Assembly (NCBI RefSeq): GCF_000512205.2
Contig: NZ_CP006644.1
Coordinates: 5,725,501 to 5,789,500, forward strand
Direction of reading: 5' to 3'
Length of the DNA: 64,000 nucleotides
Source of the DNA: Sphingomonas sanxanigenens DSM 19645 = NX02
GTDB taxonomy: Bacteria > Pseudomonadota > Alphaproteobacteria > Sphingomonadales > Sphingomonadaceae
The position numbers were made by a program, and so were the translations under genes. Shown here in pieces: positions 53,497-62,461 of the stretch. Under the pieces are notes generated by a model. That model did no database searches. It was given only the letters and a program-made list of their open reading frames with translations, and was not told the DNA's origin. Every line of letters begins with the position of its first letter. Position 1 is the first letter of the stretch.

Positions 53497-55152
53497 ATGA
53501 AGATCCTGTCCATCGCCTCTGCCGCCGCGCTGCTTGCCGGCACCGCCCAGCCCGTCCTCGCGCAGGATGCGGGGGCTGCCGCCCGCATCGAACAGACCGT
53601 CCGCACCCTCGCCTCCGACACGTTCGAGGGCCGCGCGCCGGGAACGGTGGGGGAGGAGCGGACGGTCGGCTATCTGATCGCGCGCTTCCAGCAATTGGGG
53701 CTGGAGCCGGCGGGGCCGAACGGGCAGTGGCTGCAGGCGGTGCCGCTGCTCCACACCCGGCTGGGCACGCCGAAGACGCTCGCGGTTACCGGCCCGGCCG
53801 GCGCCGTGCCGCTGGAGACGGGCAAGGACATCTATGTTTCCACCATCCGCCCCGACGATGCGGCGGTGATCGACGCGCCGTTGGTGTTCGTCGGCTATGG
53901 CGTGAAGGCACCCGAGCGCAAGTGGGACGATCTGAAGGGCGTCGACCTCAAGGGCAAGGTCGCCATCTTCCTCGTCAACGATCCCGATTTCGAGGCGAAG
54001 CCGGGCGAGCCCGCAGCCGGTAAGTTCGGCGACCGGACGATGACCTATTATGGTCGCTGGACCTACAAGTTCGAGGAAGCGGCGCGGCAGGGCGCGGTCG
54101 GCGCGCTGATCGTCCACGACACCGCCGGCGCCGGCTATGGCTGGAACGTCGTCGTCAGCCCCGGCGGCGAGAATTACGATATCGCCCGCAAGCCCGAGGA
54201 TCTCACCAGCGTGCGGCTGCAGGGCTGGCTGTCGGACGCGGCGGCGCGGGCGCTGCTCGCATCGGCGAAACTCGATCTCGACACGCTCAAGGCGGCGGCG
54301 CGCACGCCCGGCTTCCGGCCCGTTGCGCTGGCGGGGCTGCGCTTCAAGGCGGAGGTACCGGTCGCGCATGAGGTGGTGACCAGCCACAATGTGCTCGGCC
54401 GGATCCCCGGCACCACCCGCGCCGACGAGGTGGTGATGTATGGCGCGCACTGGGATGCCTATGGCAAGGGCAAGCCCGATGCGCAGGGCCGCATCTATCG
54501 CGCCGGCGCCAATGACGATGCGCTCGGCCTCGCCGGCATGCTTGAGATCGCGCGCGACATGAAGACCGGCCCCGCGCCGGCGCGCAGCGTGGTGTTCGCG
54601 GCATGGACGGCGGAGGAACGCGGCCTGCTCGGCTCCGAATATTACGCGTCCAACCCGGTCTATCCGCTTAACCGCACCGTCGCCAACCTGACGCTCGATA
54701 TCCTCCAGACCGCCGGCTCGGCCAACGACGTCGTGCTGGTCGGCAAGGGGCAGAACAGTCTCGAGGACGACATGACCCGCGTCGCCGCGACGCAGGGGCG
54801 GCGGGTGACGCCCGAGGGCCTGCCCGAACGCGGCCTCTTCTACCGCGCCGACCATTTCTCCTTCGCCAAGCGCGGCGTGCCGGTGATGCTGCTGATGGGC
54901 ATCGCCGGCGCCTCCGACCTCAAGCAGGGCGGGGTGAAGGCCGGGCAGGCGTGGATCGATGCCTATACCGGGCAATGCTACCATCAGGCCTGCGACCAGT
55001 GGGGGCCGGACTGGAACCTCGACGGGGCTGTGCAAGATATTGCACTGGCCGGCACGATCGGCGCGGAACTGGCGCGATCGGACGCATGGCCGGTGTGGAA
55101 GGCAGGCTCGGAATTCCGCGCGGTGCGGGAGGAGAGCCTGAAGGCGCAGTAG
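53497..55152 (+). CDS. M28 family zinc aminopeptidase, exported
   Basis: A 551-residue periplasmic or secreted peptidase. The signal peptide MKILSIASAAALLAGTAQPVLAQ is cleaved after about 22. A PA-type insert domain is likely at about 110-260 (APLVFVGYGVKAPERKWDDLKGVDLKGKVAIFLV). The M28 metal-binding core is GAHWDAYG (His), GANDDALG (bridging Asp) and TAEERGLLGSEYY (catalytic and metal Glu pair); a late CYHQACDQW supplies the final His. The family removes N-terminal residues from peptides. It is followed by a convergent fucosidase gene. Confidence 0.92.
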   Translation: MKILSIASAAALLAGTAQPVLAQDAGAAARIEQTVRTLASDTFEGRAPGTVGEERTVGYLIARFQQLGLEPAGPNGQWLQAVPLLHTRLGTPKTLAVTGPAGAVPLETGKDIYVSTIRPDDAAVIDAPLVFVGYGVKAPERKWDDLKGVDLKGKVAIFLVNDPDFEAKPGEPAAGKFGDRTMTYYGRWTYKFEEAARQGAVGALIVHDTAGAGYGWNVVVSPGGENYDIARKPEDLTSVRLQGWLSDAAARALLASAKLDLDTLKAAARTPGFRPVALAGLRFKAEVPVAHEVVTSHNVLGRIPGTTRADEVVMYGAHWDAYGKGKPDAQGRIYRAGANDDALGLAGMLEIARDMKTGPAPARSVVFAAWTAEERGLLGSEYYASNPVYPLNRTVANLTLDILQTAGSANDVVLVGKGQNSLEDDMTRVAATQGRRVTPEGLPERGLFYRADHFSFAKRGVPVMLLMGIAGASDLKQGGVKAGQAWIDAYTGQCYHQACDQWGPDWNLDGAVQDIALAGTIGAELARSDAWPVWKAGSEFRAVREESLKAQ

Positions 55153-55159
55153 GTTTTGA

Positions 55160-55184
55160 GGAGAGGGGCGCCGGCCCCCTCTCC
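55160..55184. terminator. Hairpin between the convergent peptidase and fucosidase genes
   Basis: A perfect 9-bp stem GGAGAGGGG/CCCCTCTCC with a 7-bp GC loop lies between stops at 55152 and 55189. It resembles a single half of the CCCTCTCCCC palindrome family and probably terminates both genes. Confidence 0.55.
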
Positions 55185-55188
55185 ACCC

Positions 55189-56604
55189 TCAAACGCTCCT
55201 CTTTCCCCCGACATTCACTCCATAGCGCGGCCATTCCGGACGGATCAGGTGGTGGCGTACATAGGGGGTGCCTTCGCAGGTCACCTCGATCACCGTCGTC
55301 GGATCGTCCGGGGCCTGTTCGGGCAGGCCGGTGAAGCGGAGTGCGATATCGTCCTGTTCGAATTTCACCGGCTGGCCGGTCTTGAGCAGCCGCGCCGACA
55401 GCGCCTTGCAGCGGACGCCGCCGACCGCGACGACGGTCTCCTGTGCCAGCGCGTCGAGCCATTGCGCCGCCGGGCTTTTCGACGGCCAGAAATAGACGTG
55501 GATGTAGAGCGTGTTCCCGGCCTTGGTGAAGTTGGTGTAGTTGCCGAACGCGCCCGCGGCGCGGCCATCTGAATCATAGATCGCTGCGCCGTTGGTCTCC
55601 AGCCAGTTGCCGACGCGCTCGAGCGTCTCGACCGATGCCTGCGGCACGGTGCCGTCCGCCTGCGGACCGATGTTGAGCAGGAAATTGCCGCCCTGCTGGA
55701 CGCACAAGGTGAGGTCGTTGACGATCCGCCTGGTGCTCTTCCACTCGTCGTCGGATCGCTGATAGCCCCAGCCGAGGTTCATCGTCTCGCAGGTTTCCCA
55801 GGCGCGCTCGGCGGCGGCGACGCGGTGCTCGGGCGTCGAGAAATCGCCATCGAGCCCGTTGCGGTTGTTGACGATGATGTCGGGCTGCAGTTCGAACACC
55901 ATCCGGTTCATGTCGCCGGCGCGCCATTGGTCCGGGGTGAGCGGCCAGTCGACATCGTACCAGAGGATGTCGATCTTGCCATAGTGGGTCAGCAGTTCGC
56001 GGATCTGCGCGTGCGCGAAGGCGACGAAGCGGTCGCGCGCCGCGGGATCGTCCTTGCAGCGCGCGCCATCGGGATGGTGCCAGTCCATCAGCGAATAATA
56101 GAAGCCGACGCGCAAGCCCTCGGCACGCGCGGCATCGACGAACTCACGCACGATGTCGCGCTTCGCCGCCTGCTGCGCGCTGTTATAGTCGGTCTGCTTC
56201 GTGTCCCACAGGCAGAAGCCTTCATGATGCTTGGTGGTCAACACCATGTAGCGCTGGCCCGCGCGCTTCGCGAGCCGGGCCCATTCGCGCGCGGCGCCCG
56301 GTTTCGGCATGAAATGCCGTGCGAGCTTCTCATAGTCGGGGATCGGGATGCCTTCGGATTCCATCACCCATTCCTGATGGCCGATCAGGCTGTAGAGGCC
56401 GTAATGGATGAACATCCCGAACTTGGCGTCATGCCACCAGCGCATGCGGCGTTCGCGAGTCCGTTCCTGGATGGCGAGGCGGGCGGAGGCGGTCGCGCCG
56501 CTGCCGCCGTCCTTCTCCTGCGCGTCGGCGCGCGGGGTCGCCAGCGCGAGCAGGCCGATGCCGGTCGCGCCCATCATGCCGCGGCGGTCGATCCGGTGAT
56601 CCAT
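55189..56604 (-). CDS. Alpha-L-fucosidase (GH29), exported
   Basis: A 471-residue enzyme starting at ATG 56604 behind GGAGGGG. The N-terminus DRRGMMGATGIGLLALATPRADA looks like a Tat-type signal. The GH29 barrel shows KFGMFIHYGLYS, LTTKHHEGFCLW and KIDILWYDVDW, where the Asp after Trp-Tyr is the expected nucleophile; VQQGGNFLLNIGPQADG is another family signature. It releases terminal alpha-L-fucose. It is the first gene of the minus-strand pair beside the LamG genes, pointing to use of fucose-containing glycans. Confidence 0.93.
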   Translation of the reverse strand: MDHRIDRRGMMGATGIGLLALATPRADAQEKDGGSGATASARLAIQERTRERRMRWWHDAKFGMFIHYGLYSLIGHQEWVMESEGIPIPDYEKLARHFMPKPGAAREWARLAKRAGQRYMVLTTKHHEGFCLWDTKQTDYNSAQQAAKRDIVREFVDAARAEGLRVGFYYSLMDWHHPDGARCKDDPAARDRFVAFAHAQIRELLTHYGKIDILWYDVDWPLTPDQWRAGDMNRMVFELQPDIIVNNRNGLDGDFSTPEHRVAAAERAWETCETMNLGWGYQRSDDEWKSTRRIVNDLTLCVQQGGNFLLNIGPQADGTVPQASVETLERVGNWLETNGAAIYDSDGRAAGAFGNYTNFTKAGNTLYIHVYFWPSKSPAAQWLDALAQETVVAVGGVRCKALSARLLKTGQPVKFEQDDIALRFTGLPEQAPDDPTTVIEVTCEGTPYVRHHLIRPEWPRYGVNVGGKRSV

Positions 56605-56767
56605 GATGTCCCCTCCTTCGATCATTTTCGATCTGTCTGGCTATCGGAGGGAAGCGTGGCATCGCGCGCAAGGCGGCGCAAGTTGCATATGTAAAAGTCG
56701 TTTGAGAATCTGTGATGTCGAAACGCGGCCGCCCCAGCCAACGGAAACGCCAACGGCCCGTCTCGGA

Positions 56768-57466
56768 TCAGCGCAGGCTCAGCACGAACCCGCCCGGCCG
56801 CTTCGCCGTGCCCCTCACGAACGCCGCCTGCCGCACCGCACCCCTGAACGGATTGACCCGGTTCATGCGGATGCCGACCGAGGCCTTGCCAGGTCCCTGC
56901 GGCTTGAACGGTACCGCCGCCTCCGCCTGCACCGCGCCGTTGACGTATGATCGGTAGGTCGTGCCGTCATAGGTCTGAGCGACATGATACCATTCGCCGA
57001 CGGGGAAGCGTTTCCCGGGCACGATCAGTGCCTGATTGTAGCCGTCGCCGCGCATGAACGCGTCGAGATACCAATGATCCTCGACCACGCGGATCTCGAA
57101 CAGCATCCGGGTGGTGCCGGTGCCGGGCGGAACCGGCGGGGTCTGGTCGCTTTCGAGATGGAACCAGCGCTGCTCGAAGGCGCCGCCATCCGGCCGGAAC
57201 AGCGCCTCGAAGGTGAAGCGCTCGGCGCCGGCGAGGGGGTGATGGTCGATGAACAGCGCGTCCTTCTCGCCATCGAAGGTCAGCGCCGCGCCGAGCGGGG
57301 AATCGACGAGGATCGGCGCGCCCTCGACGCGGATGGTGTGGCCGCCGATGCGGGCGAGATTGTCGAACGTCCAGATCTCCGCGCGCGCGCGGGCGCGCGC
57401 CGGGGATGCGACGAGAGTGGTGGCGAGCGTGCCGATCAGCATGTCACGGCGGGTGAGGATGGGCAC
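56768..57466 (-). CDS. Exported LamG/concanavalin-like domain protein
   Basis: A 232-residue protein. GTG 57466 is chosen for its strong AAGGAGAG site 5 bp upstream; a longer frame begins inside a palindromic repeat and is rejected. The N-terminus TRRDMLIGTLATTLVASPARA is a Tat-like signal. The rest is one LamG jelly-roll (RFTFEALFRPDGGAFEQRWFHLES, WYHVAQTYDGTTYRSYVNG), a carbohydrate-binding or glycosidase-accessory fold. It lies between the fucosidase gene (same strand) and the large LamG protein (divergent). Confidence 0.82.
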   Translation of the reverse strand: MPILTRRDMLIGTLATTLVASPARARARAEIWTFDNLARIGGHTIRVEGAPILVDSPLGAALTFDGEKDALFIDHHPLAGAERFTFEALFRPDGGAFEQRWFHLESDQTPPVPPGTGTTRMLFEIRVVEDHWYLDAFMRGDGYNQALIVPGKRFPVGEWYHVAQTYDGTTYRSYVNGAVQAEAAVPFKPQGPGKASVGIRMNRVNPFRGAVRQAAFVRGTAKRPGGFVLSLR

Positions 57467-57488
57467 CGGCTCTCCTTCTTCCTTAAGT

Positions 57489-57510
57489 CCTTCCCCCAAA
57501 GGGGAGAGGG
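57489..57510. repeat. Single half-palindrome of the CCCTCTCCCC family
   Basis: CCTTCCCCCAAA followed by GGGGAGAGGG forms one imperfect hairpin in the divergent gap between the two LamG genes, 23 bp upstream of the GTG of the smaller one. No second arm was found nearby; it is a solo half-element. It would fold in the 5' untranslated region of that gene. Confidence 0.6.
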
Positions 57511-57605
57511 TCAAACATAGCAAATCGGGGTTGCCCGTGACACCGGTTTCCAACTACCCAGCAGACGAAAACAAGCCGATGGTCGCCCGCCCCTGGAGAG
57601 TATCC

Positions 57606-60600
57606 TTGACCCGTTTCCGCACTGCCTCGCTGCTCTCGCTCGCCACCGCGCTCATTGCCGGCACCGCGCATGCCCAGAGGGTCGATGGCCAGCGTGCCGA
57701 CGGCCCGCGTGAGGATGCCGGCCTTCTCTTCCGCGCCTCGGTGGACGAAAGCCTGAACGCAGACGTCGCGGGCGGCGATCCGGTGCCCAATTTCCGCAGC
57801 AATGTGAAGGTCGTGCCCAACGGGGCGATCGGCGGCGCGGCGGAATGGGCGGACGATGGCTATGTGGCGTGGAAGGCGCCGGGCAACATGCAGGCGGCGC
57901 GCGGCACGCTCGCCTTCTTCTGGCGCGCGCGGCAGCCGGTGGGGGAGGCGCCGTTCGTGATCTTCCGCGCGGGCTATGCCGATCATTCGAGCTGGGACAT
58001 GGCCTTCCTGCGCATCGACTGGAACGGCAAGGGCTTCGACGCCTTCGTCACCGACGCCAATCTCTCGCGCCTGCGCGTTTCCTTCGCGCTGCCGGCGCTG
58101 CCCGATCCCGCCGCGTGGCACCACATCGCCTTCGGCTGGGACGAGACGAGCGGCGTGCGGCTGTTCGTCGACGGACAGGAGGTGGCGAAACTCGACCAGA
58201 AGGCCGATCTCGACGCCGGGCTCGACAGTTTCGGCCTCGCCGGCCGGGTGCTGTCCCCGCACCAGGTGCAGAGCCGCTACAATTTCATGCGCGGCTCCGA
58301 CCTCGACGAGATCCGCATCTATGGCCGGATGCTCGATGCGCCTGCCGTCGCCGCGCTCGCGGCAAAGCAGGAGCCGGCGGTGCCCGCGGCGGCGCCGGCG
58401 CAGGACGCCGCGCGCCGCGCCGCCTGGGCGCACCGCCATGGCTGGGATGCCGGCGCGCCGCCGCTGCTGGAGGATCCCGTCACCCGCATCCGCAAGGTCG
58501 AGTTCGCCGACGCGAAGGACATGAAGGAATGGATGTGGAAGGGCGTGGACGGCATCGCCGAGACCACCTGGCCCGGCGTCTACAACCGCTCCAAACTGCC
58601 GGGGCGCGACGATTATTTCCAGCTTCCCGACTGGAACGTCTATGTCGAGGGCGGCAAGACCTATCGGCTGACCGTGCCCGCGGGCGAGCGCTTCAACCGC
58701 GTCGAACTGCGCGGTGCCGCCTATGGCACGCTCGACTGGTCGGACGGGACGGAATCGCAGACGCTGGCGACGCGCAAGGCGGGCACCGTGCGCAGCGTCG
58801 ATACGTTCGCGGCACGCACCGGCGGCACCTTGAGCTTCACCAACACGATGCAGGAACAGCCGATCCAGGAAATCTGGGCCTATGATGTCGGCAAGGGCGT
58901 GGTACCGGAGGGCAGTTTCCAGCTCGACTACACGATCCGCAGCGCGGTTGCGCCGCGGCTGGAAATCCTGAACGGACTCAACGCCTTCATCGCCGGGCGT
59001 TATGCGCCCGAAGAGCGCAGCACCGTGCTCGCCATGCCGACGTCGGGCGTGCGCGCTGCGGTGGGCGCGGGCGCGGCGGGGGCGAGCGGCGCTGCCGAGC
59101 GGATGAAGGGCGCGGCGCCGATCGTCCATGTGCTGATCCCCGCCAGCTTCGGCCCGGCCCCCGCCGACCAGCCGGTGGCGCGCGCCTGGGATTATGGCTG
59201 GCAGAACATCCATGACGGGCTGGACGGCATCGCGATCGACCTGCCGGCGCTGAAGGTGAAGGGCGACGGCAAGGGGCTCGTGCCGCTCAACATCAGGATC
59301 AAGGATCCGATCTGGCCGGGACGCGACATGATCGACGTCTCTGTCTCGGTGCGCGCCGGAGAAGCGCGGACGTTGTGGCTCGACCTGCGCGACCGCATCC
59401 TCTCGCATGACAGCCTCTCTCTGACGGTCGCATCCGCCGCCGCCGATTTCGACGCCGCCAGCCTCGACGGCACCCGCATCCGGCTGGTGTTCAAGCCGCG
59501 CAAGGATGCGGTGAAGGAGTATGTCGCCGACCGCTTCAACCAGGTGAAGGACAATTGGGCCTTCCTGGTCGAGGAACATACCGCGTCGCGCCGCGCGCCG
59601 CTCTACGACCGCATCTTCGGCGACGTTTCCGATCTGCTCCGCGTCGATCCCGACAATGAACTGGCGCGCGGCTATTGGGCGGACATCAATTACCGGCCGG
59701 AGAATTTCCCGCCGGTCGTGCTGCCCCAGGCCCCCGCGGGGGTGCCGCTGTGGGCGTTCCGGCAGGTCGAGGATCTCAAGCTGGTCGGCCGCTTCGTCAA
59801 CTGGTGGATCGACAATCGCCAGGTTCCCTATGGCGATTTCGGCGGCGGCCTGTCCGACGACACCGATCTTACCCAGCAATGGCCGGGGCTGGCGCTGATG
59901 GGCGTCGACCCGGACAGGATCAACGCCTCGCTGCGCGCGCTGTCGGACGCGGTCTACAAGAACGGGATGATCACCAACGGCCTCGGCACGATCGAGACCG
60001 ATGAGCTCCACGTCTATGAGGAAGGGCTCAACAGCAATGCCGAGCGGCTCTACCTCAACTGGGGCGAGCCCTTGGCGGTGGAGCGGCTGATGGAGAATGT
60101 CGACGGCCTCTCGCGGGTGCTGCTGCGCAACCCGGCGGGCCATGTCCATTTCGCGTCGAGCTGGTTCGGCGGGCGCAAGATCTACCGCGACGATCCCTGG
60201 TCCTGGCAGAAGCCCTATGGCTTCACCGTCATGCACGTGCCGACGATGCTCGCCGCGTTCAACGGCAATCCGGTCGCGACGAACCAGATCACCGGGATCA
60301 TGGACGGCTGGATGGCGCATGGACGCAAGGACGAGAAGGGTCTCTGGTCGTATCCGAACGAGATCAACTGGAACACCGACAAGGAGCGCGCCGGCGACGG
60401 CGGTGGGGCGACAATCGTGCTGCAGACCGCCTGGGCGGCGTGGCGGCTGACCGCCGACACCAAATATCTCCAGCCGATCGAGGCTCGGGTGGCGCGCGCG
60501 GGGCCGGGTTCGATCGCCGAACTGGGGGATAATCTGTTCGATCGCCTCGCCCAGGGCGATGCGTGGCGCAGCACGCTCGCCAATTCGAAGAGCAACGACG

Positions 60601-61460
60601 CTTTCGCGCTCTACGCGCGCTGGGCCGCGACCGGTGATACCGCCGCGCTGGCCAAGCTGCACGGCGACGCGATCGTCGAGCGCCAGCAGCGCATGTATAT
60701 GAACACCGAGGGGCATTGGTGGTCCGACCGGGTCGATTCCCCCAGCGACATCCTCCAGCGCGAACGGCTGGGCGCGGTGGCGCTGAGACGCAACATGCAC
60801 TGGCCGACCCATTTCGTCAGCTGGCGGTTCGATCGGCCCGGCGGCGCGGAACGGGTCGCGATCCTCGTTCCCGGGGCGCGGCCGGACAAGCTGCGGGTGA
60901 TCGGCTACAACCTCTCCGCGGTCGAGCAGCGCGCGACGATGTCCACGTGGAACGTGATCGCCGGCACGTGGCGCGTCCGCCGCTACACCACGCCCGACGA
61001 CGGCAAGACCCTGGTGCCCGCCGGCGAATCGCATGACGTGACCTTGGAACGCAGCGCCAATACCGAGGTGCGCTTCACCCCCGGCGAGACCGTGGTCTAT
61101 GAATTCGAGCTGCTGCGCCCCTCGACCCCGGTCGAGCAGCGCCCGGACCTCGGCATCGGCACGCAGGACATCGCGGTGAAGCGCCGGCGCGTGTCGCTGA
61201 CCGTCCACAGCCTCGGCAGCCAGCCGGTCGCGGGCGGCCGCGCGGTGCTGCGCGGGGCCGATGGCGTGGAGGTGGCAAGTGCACCGATCCCGGCGCTGGA
61301 GGCACCGCTCGATCTCAAGCCGCGCACGGTGGCGGTGACGTTCAAGCTGCCGTCGAAGGTGGATGCCGAGACGCTGACCGCGGAGGTTTTACTGGCGGAG
61401 GATGCGCCGGAACTGACGCGGCAGAACAATCGCGTGCCGCTGGCGCTGCGGCAGAAATAG
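57606..61460 (+). CDS. Large exported LamG protein with putative alpha/alpha-toroid region
   Basis: About 1284 residues. TTG 57606 has GGAGAG 5 bp upstream and begins a clean signal (TRFRTASLLSLATALIAGTAHA); ATG 57579 is an alternative. Residues about 40-255 are a LamG domain (GTLAFFWRARQPVGEAPFVIFRAG, WHHIAFGWDETSGVRLFVDGQEV). The middle has beta domains; about 690-1080 is helical with GDFGGGLSDDTDLTQQWPGLALMG and DELHVYEEGLNSNAERLY, resembling a toroid glycosidase or lyase. The C-terminus is Ig-like. The catalytic family could not be named; neighbours suggest glycan degradation. Confidence 0.75.
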   Translation: MTRFRTASLLSLATALIAGTAHAQRVDGQRADGPREDAGLLFRASVDESLNADVAGGDPVPNFRSNVKVVPNGAIGGAAEWADDGYVAWKAPGNMQAARGTLAFFWRARQPVGEAPFVIFRAGYADHSSWDMAFLRIDWNGKGFDAFVTDANLSRLRVSFALPALPDPAAWHHIAFGWDETSGVRLFVDGQEVAKLDQKADLDAGLDSFGLAGRVLSPHQVQSRYNFMRGSDLDEIRIYGRMLDAPAVAALAAKQEPAVPAAAPAQDAARRAAWAHRHGWDAGAPPLLEDPVTRIRKVEFADAKDMKEWMWKGVDGIAETTWPGVYNRSKLPGRDDYFQLPDWNVYVEGGKTYRLTVPAGERFNRVELRGAAYGTLDWSDGTESQTLATRKAGTVRSVDTFAARTGGTLSFTNTMQEQPIQEIWAYDVGKGVVPEGSFQLDYTIRSAVAPRLEILNGLNAFIAGRYAPEERSTVLAMPTSGVRAAVGAGAAGASGAAERMKGAAPIVHVLIPASFGPAPADQPVARAWDYGWQNIHDGLDGIAIDLPALKVKGDGKGLVPLNIRIKDPIWPGRDMIDVSVSVRAGEARTLWLDLRDRILSHDSLSLTVASAAADFDAASLDGTRIRLVFKPRKDAVKEYVADRFNQVKDNWAFLVEEHTASRRAPLYDRIFGDVSDLLRVDPDNELARGYWADINYRPENFPPVVLPQAPAGVPLWAFRQVEDLKLVGRFVNWWIDNRQVPYGDFGGGLSDDTDLTQQWPGLALMGVDPDRINASLRALSDAVYKNGMITNGLGTIETDELHVYEEGLNSNAERLYLNWGEPLAVERLMENVDGLSRVLLRNPAGHVHFASSWFGGRKIYRDDPWSWQKPYGFTVMHVPTMLAAFNGNPVATNQITGIMDGWMAHGRKDEKGLWSYPNEINWNTDKERAGDGGGATIVLQTAWAAWRLTADTKYLQPIEARVARAGPGSIAELGDNLFDRLAQGDAWRSTLANSKSNDAFALYARWAATGDTAALAKLHGDAIVERQQRMYMNTEGHWWSDRVDSPSDILQRERLGAVALRRNMHWPTHFVSWRFDRPGGAERVAILVPGARPDKLRVIGYNLSAVEQRATMSTWNVIAGTWRVRRYTTPDDGKTLVPAGESHDVTLERSANTEVRFTPGETVVYEFELLRPSTPVEQRPDLGIGTQDIAVKRRRVSLTVHSLGSQPVAGGRAVLRGADGVEVASAPIPALEAPLDLKPRTVAVTFKLPSKVDAETLTAEVLLAEDAPELTRQNNRVPLALRQK

Positions 61461-61500
61461 GGGGCGAAAGGAGCGCGACTATCGAGGTGCGCTCAAAGCG

Positions 61501-61523
61501 CTCTCCCGCACTTGGCGGGAGAG
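61501..61523. terminator. Hairpin with T-rich tail after the large LamG gene
   Basis: A perfect 9-bp stem CTCTCCCGC/GCGGGAGAG with an ACTTG loop is followed on the plus strand by GGTTATTT. It sits between convergent stops (61460 and 61550). It is the best terminator-like structure in the window and a relative of the palindromic repeats. Confidence 0.65.
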
Positions 61524-61549
61524 GGTTATTTCGTGATGCTTCTGCACTA

Positions 61550-62461
61550 CTACCGCAGCCAGCCCTCGGCACGATACCAGTCCGCCGTCGCCTTCAGCCC
61601 GTCGCGCGTGTCGGTTTCCGCGCGCCACAGGTTGGCCGGCGGCTGGCGGATCGCGGTGCTTACCCAGTCCGGGTGGCACAGATAGCCGACGCGGTCGCCG
61701 GTCAGCTTGGCGCGCGTCCGCCGCGTGGCGCGGTCGATCGCGGAGGCGACGCGGAGCAGCGGGCGCGGGGTATGGATCGCGCGGACGCGGCGGCCGACCG
61801 CAGCGCCGATCGCCTGCGCGAACCCCTCATGCGTCCAGCCACCGGCAACGCCGTCGTCCACCTCGTAGATCTGGCCGGTGCCGGCGCGCGCCGTTGCCAA
61901 CGTCAGCAGCAGACGCGCGAGATCCTCGACCGCGACCACCGAGAAGCGGCCGCGCGGCGGCAGCATGATCACGCCGCGCCGCGCCATGCGGAACAGGTCG
62001 AGCATTTCGGTGTCGCCGGGGCCGTAGATCGCGGGCGGGCGCACCATCGACCAGTCGAGCCCGCTGTCGGCCACCGCATCCTCGGCGCCGGCCTTGGACC
62101 AGCCATAGATCGACAGTGCCGGCTCGCGCGCGGAGAGCGAGGAGACGTGGATGAAGCGGGTGACGCCTTCGTCCTTCGCCGCGCGGACCATTGCGCGCGT
62201 GCCTTCGATATTGCCCGCGGCGAAGCCGGCGCGGTCGGGCGCGTTGACCACGCCGGCGACGTGGATCACCGCGTCGGCGCCCCGCGCCAGCTCGGCGAGG
62301 CTCGCCGGCCTGTCGAGCGCGCCCGCGATCCAGGTAACGCCGGCGGTGTCCGGCTGCGGCCGGCGGGTCAGCGCACGGACATGGTGGCCCCCGGCCACCG
62401 CCATCCGCAGCACGGTCCTGCCGACGAAGCCGGTCGCGCCGGTCAGCGCGAGCACGCTCAC
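61550..62461 (-). CDS. NAD(P)-binding epimerase/dehydratase-like protein (NDUFA9-type)
   Basis: A 303-residue extended SDR. ALTGATGFVGRTVL is the nucleotide-binding motif, and YGWSKAGAE the Tyr-x3-Lys pair; RFIHVSSLSAREP and VRPPAIYGPGDTEM are typical of the complex-I NDUFA9/atypical SDR5 group. The Tyr and Lys are present, so activity is possible, but the substrate is unknown. ATG 62461 overlaps the proB stop (ATGA), so it is cotranscribed with proB. Confidence 0.87.
   Translation of the reverse strand: MSVLALTGATGFVGRTVLRMAVAGGHHVRALTRRPQPDTAGVTWIAGALDRPASLAELARGADAVIHVAGVVNAPDRAGFAAGNIEGTRAMVRAAKDEGVTRFIHVSSLSAREPALSIYGWSKAGAEDAVADSGLDWSMVRPPAIYGPGDTEMLDLFRMARRGVIMLPPRGRFSVVAVEDLARLLLTLATARAGTGQIYEVDDGVAGGWTHEGFAQAIGAAVGRRVRAIHTPRPLLRVASAIDRATRRTRAKLTGDRVGYLCHPDWVSTAIRQPPANLWRAETDTRDGLKATADWYRAEGWLR

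Noticed and set aside
57483-61208. 1241-codon minus-strand frame opposite the large LamG gene
   Set aside because: Low-complexity His/Arg/Ala/Asp composition and no recognisable motif; the plus-strand protein has a signal peptide and domains.
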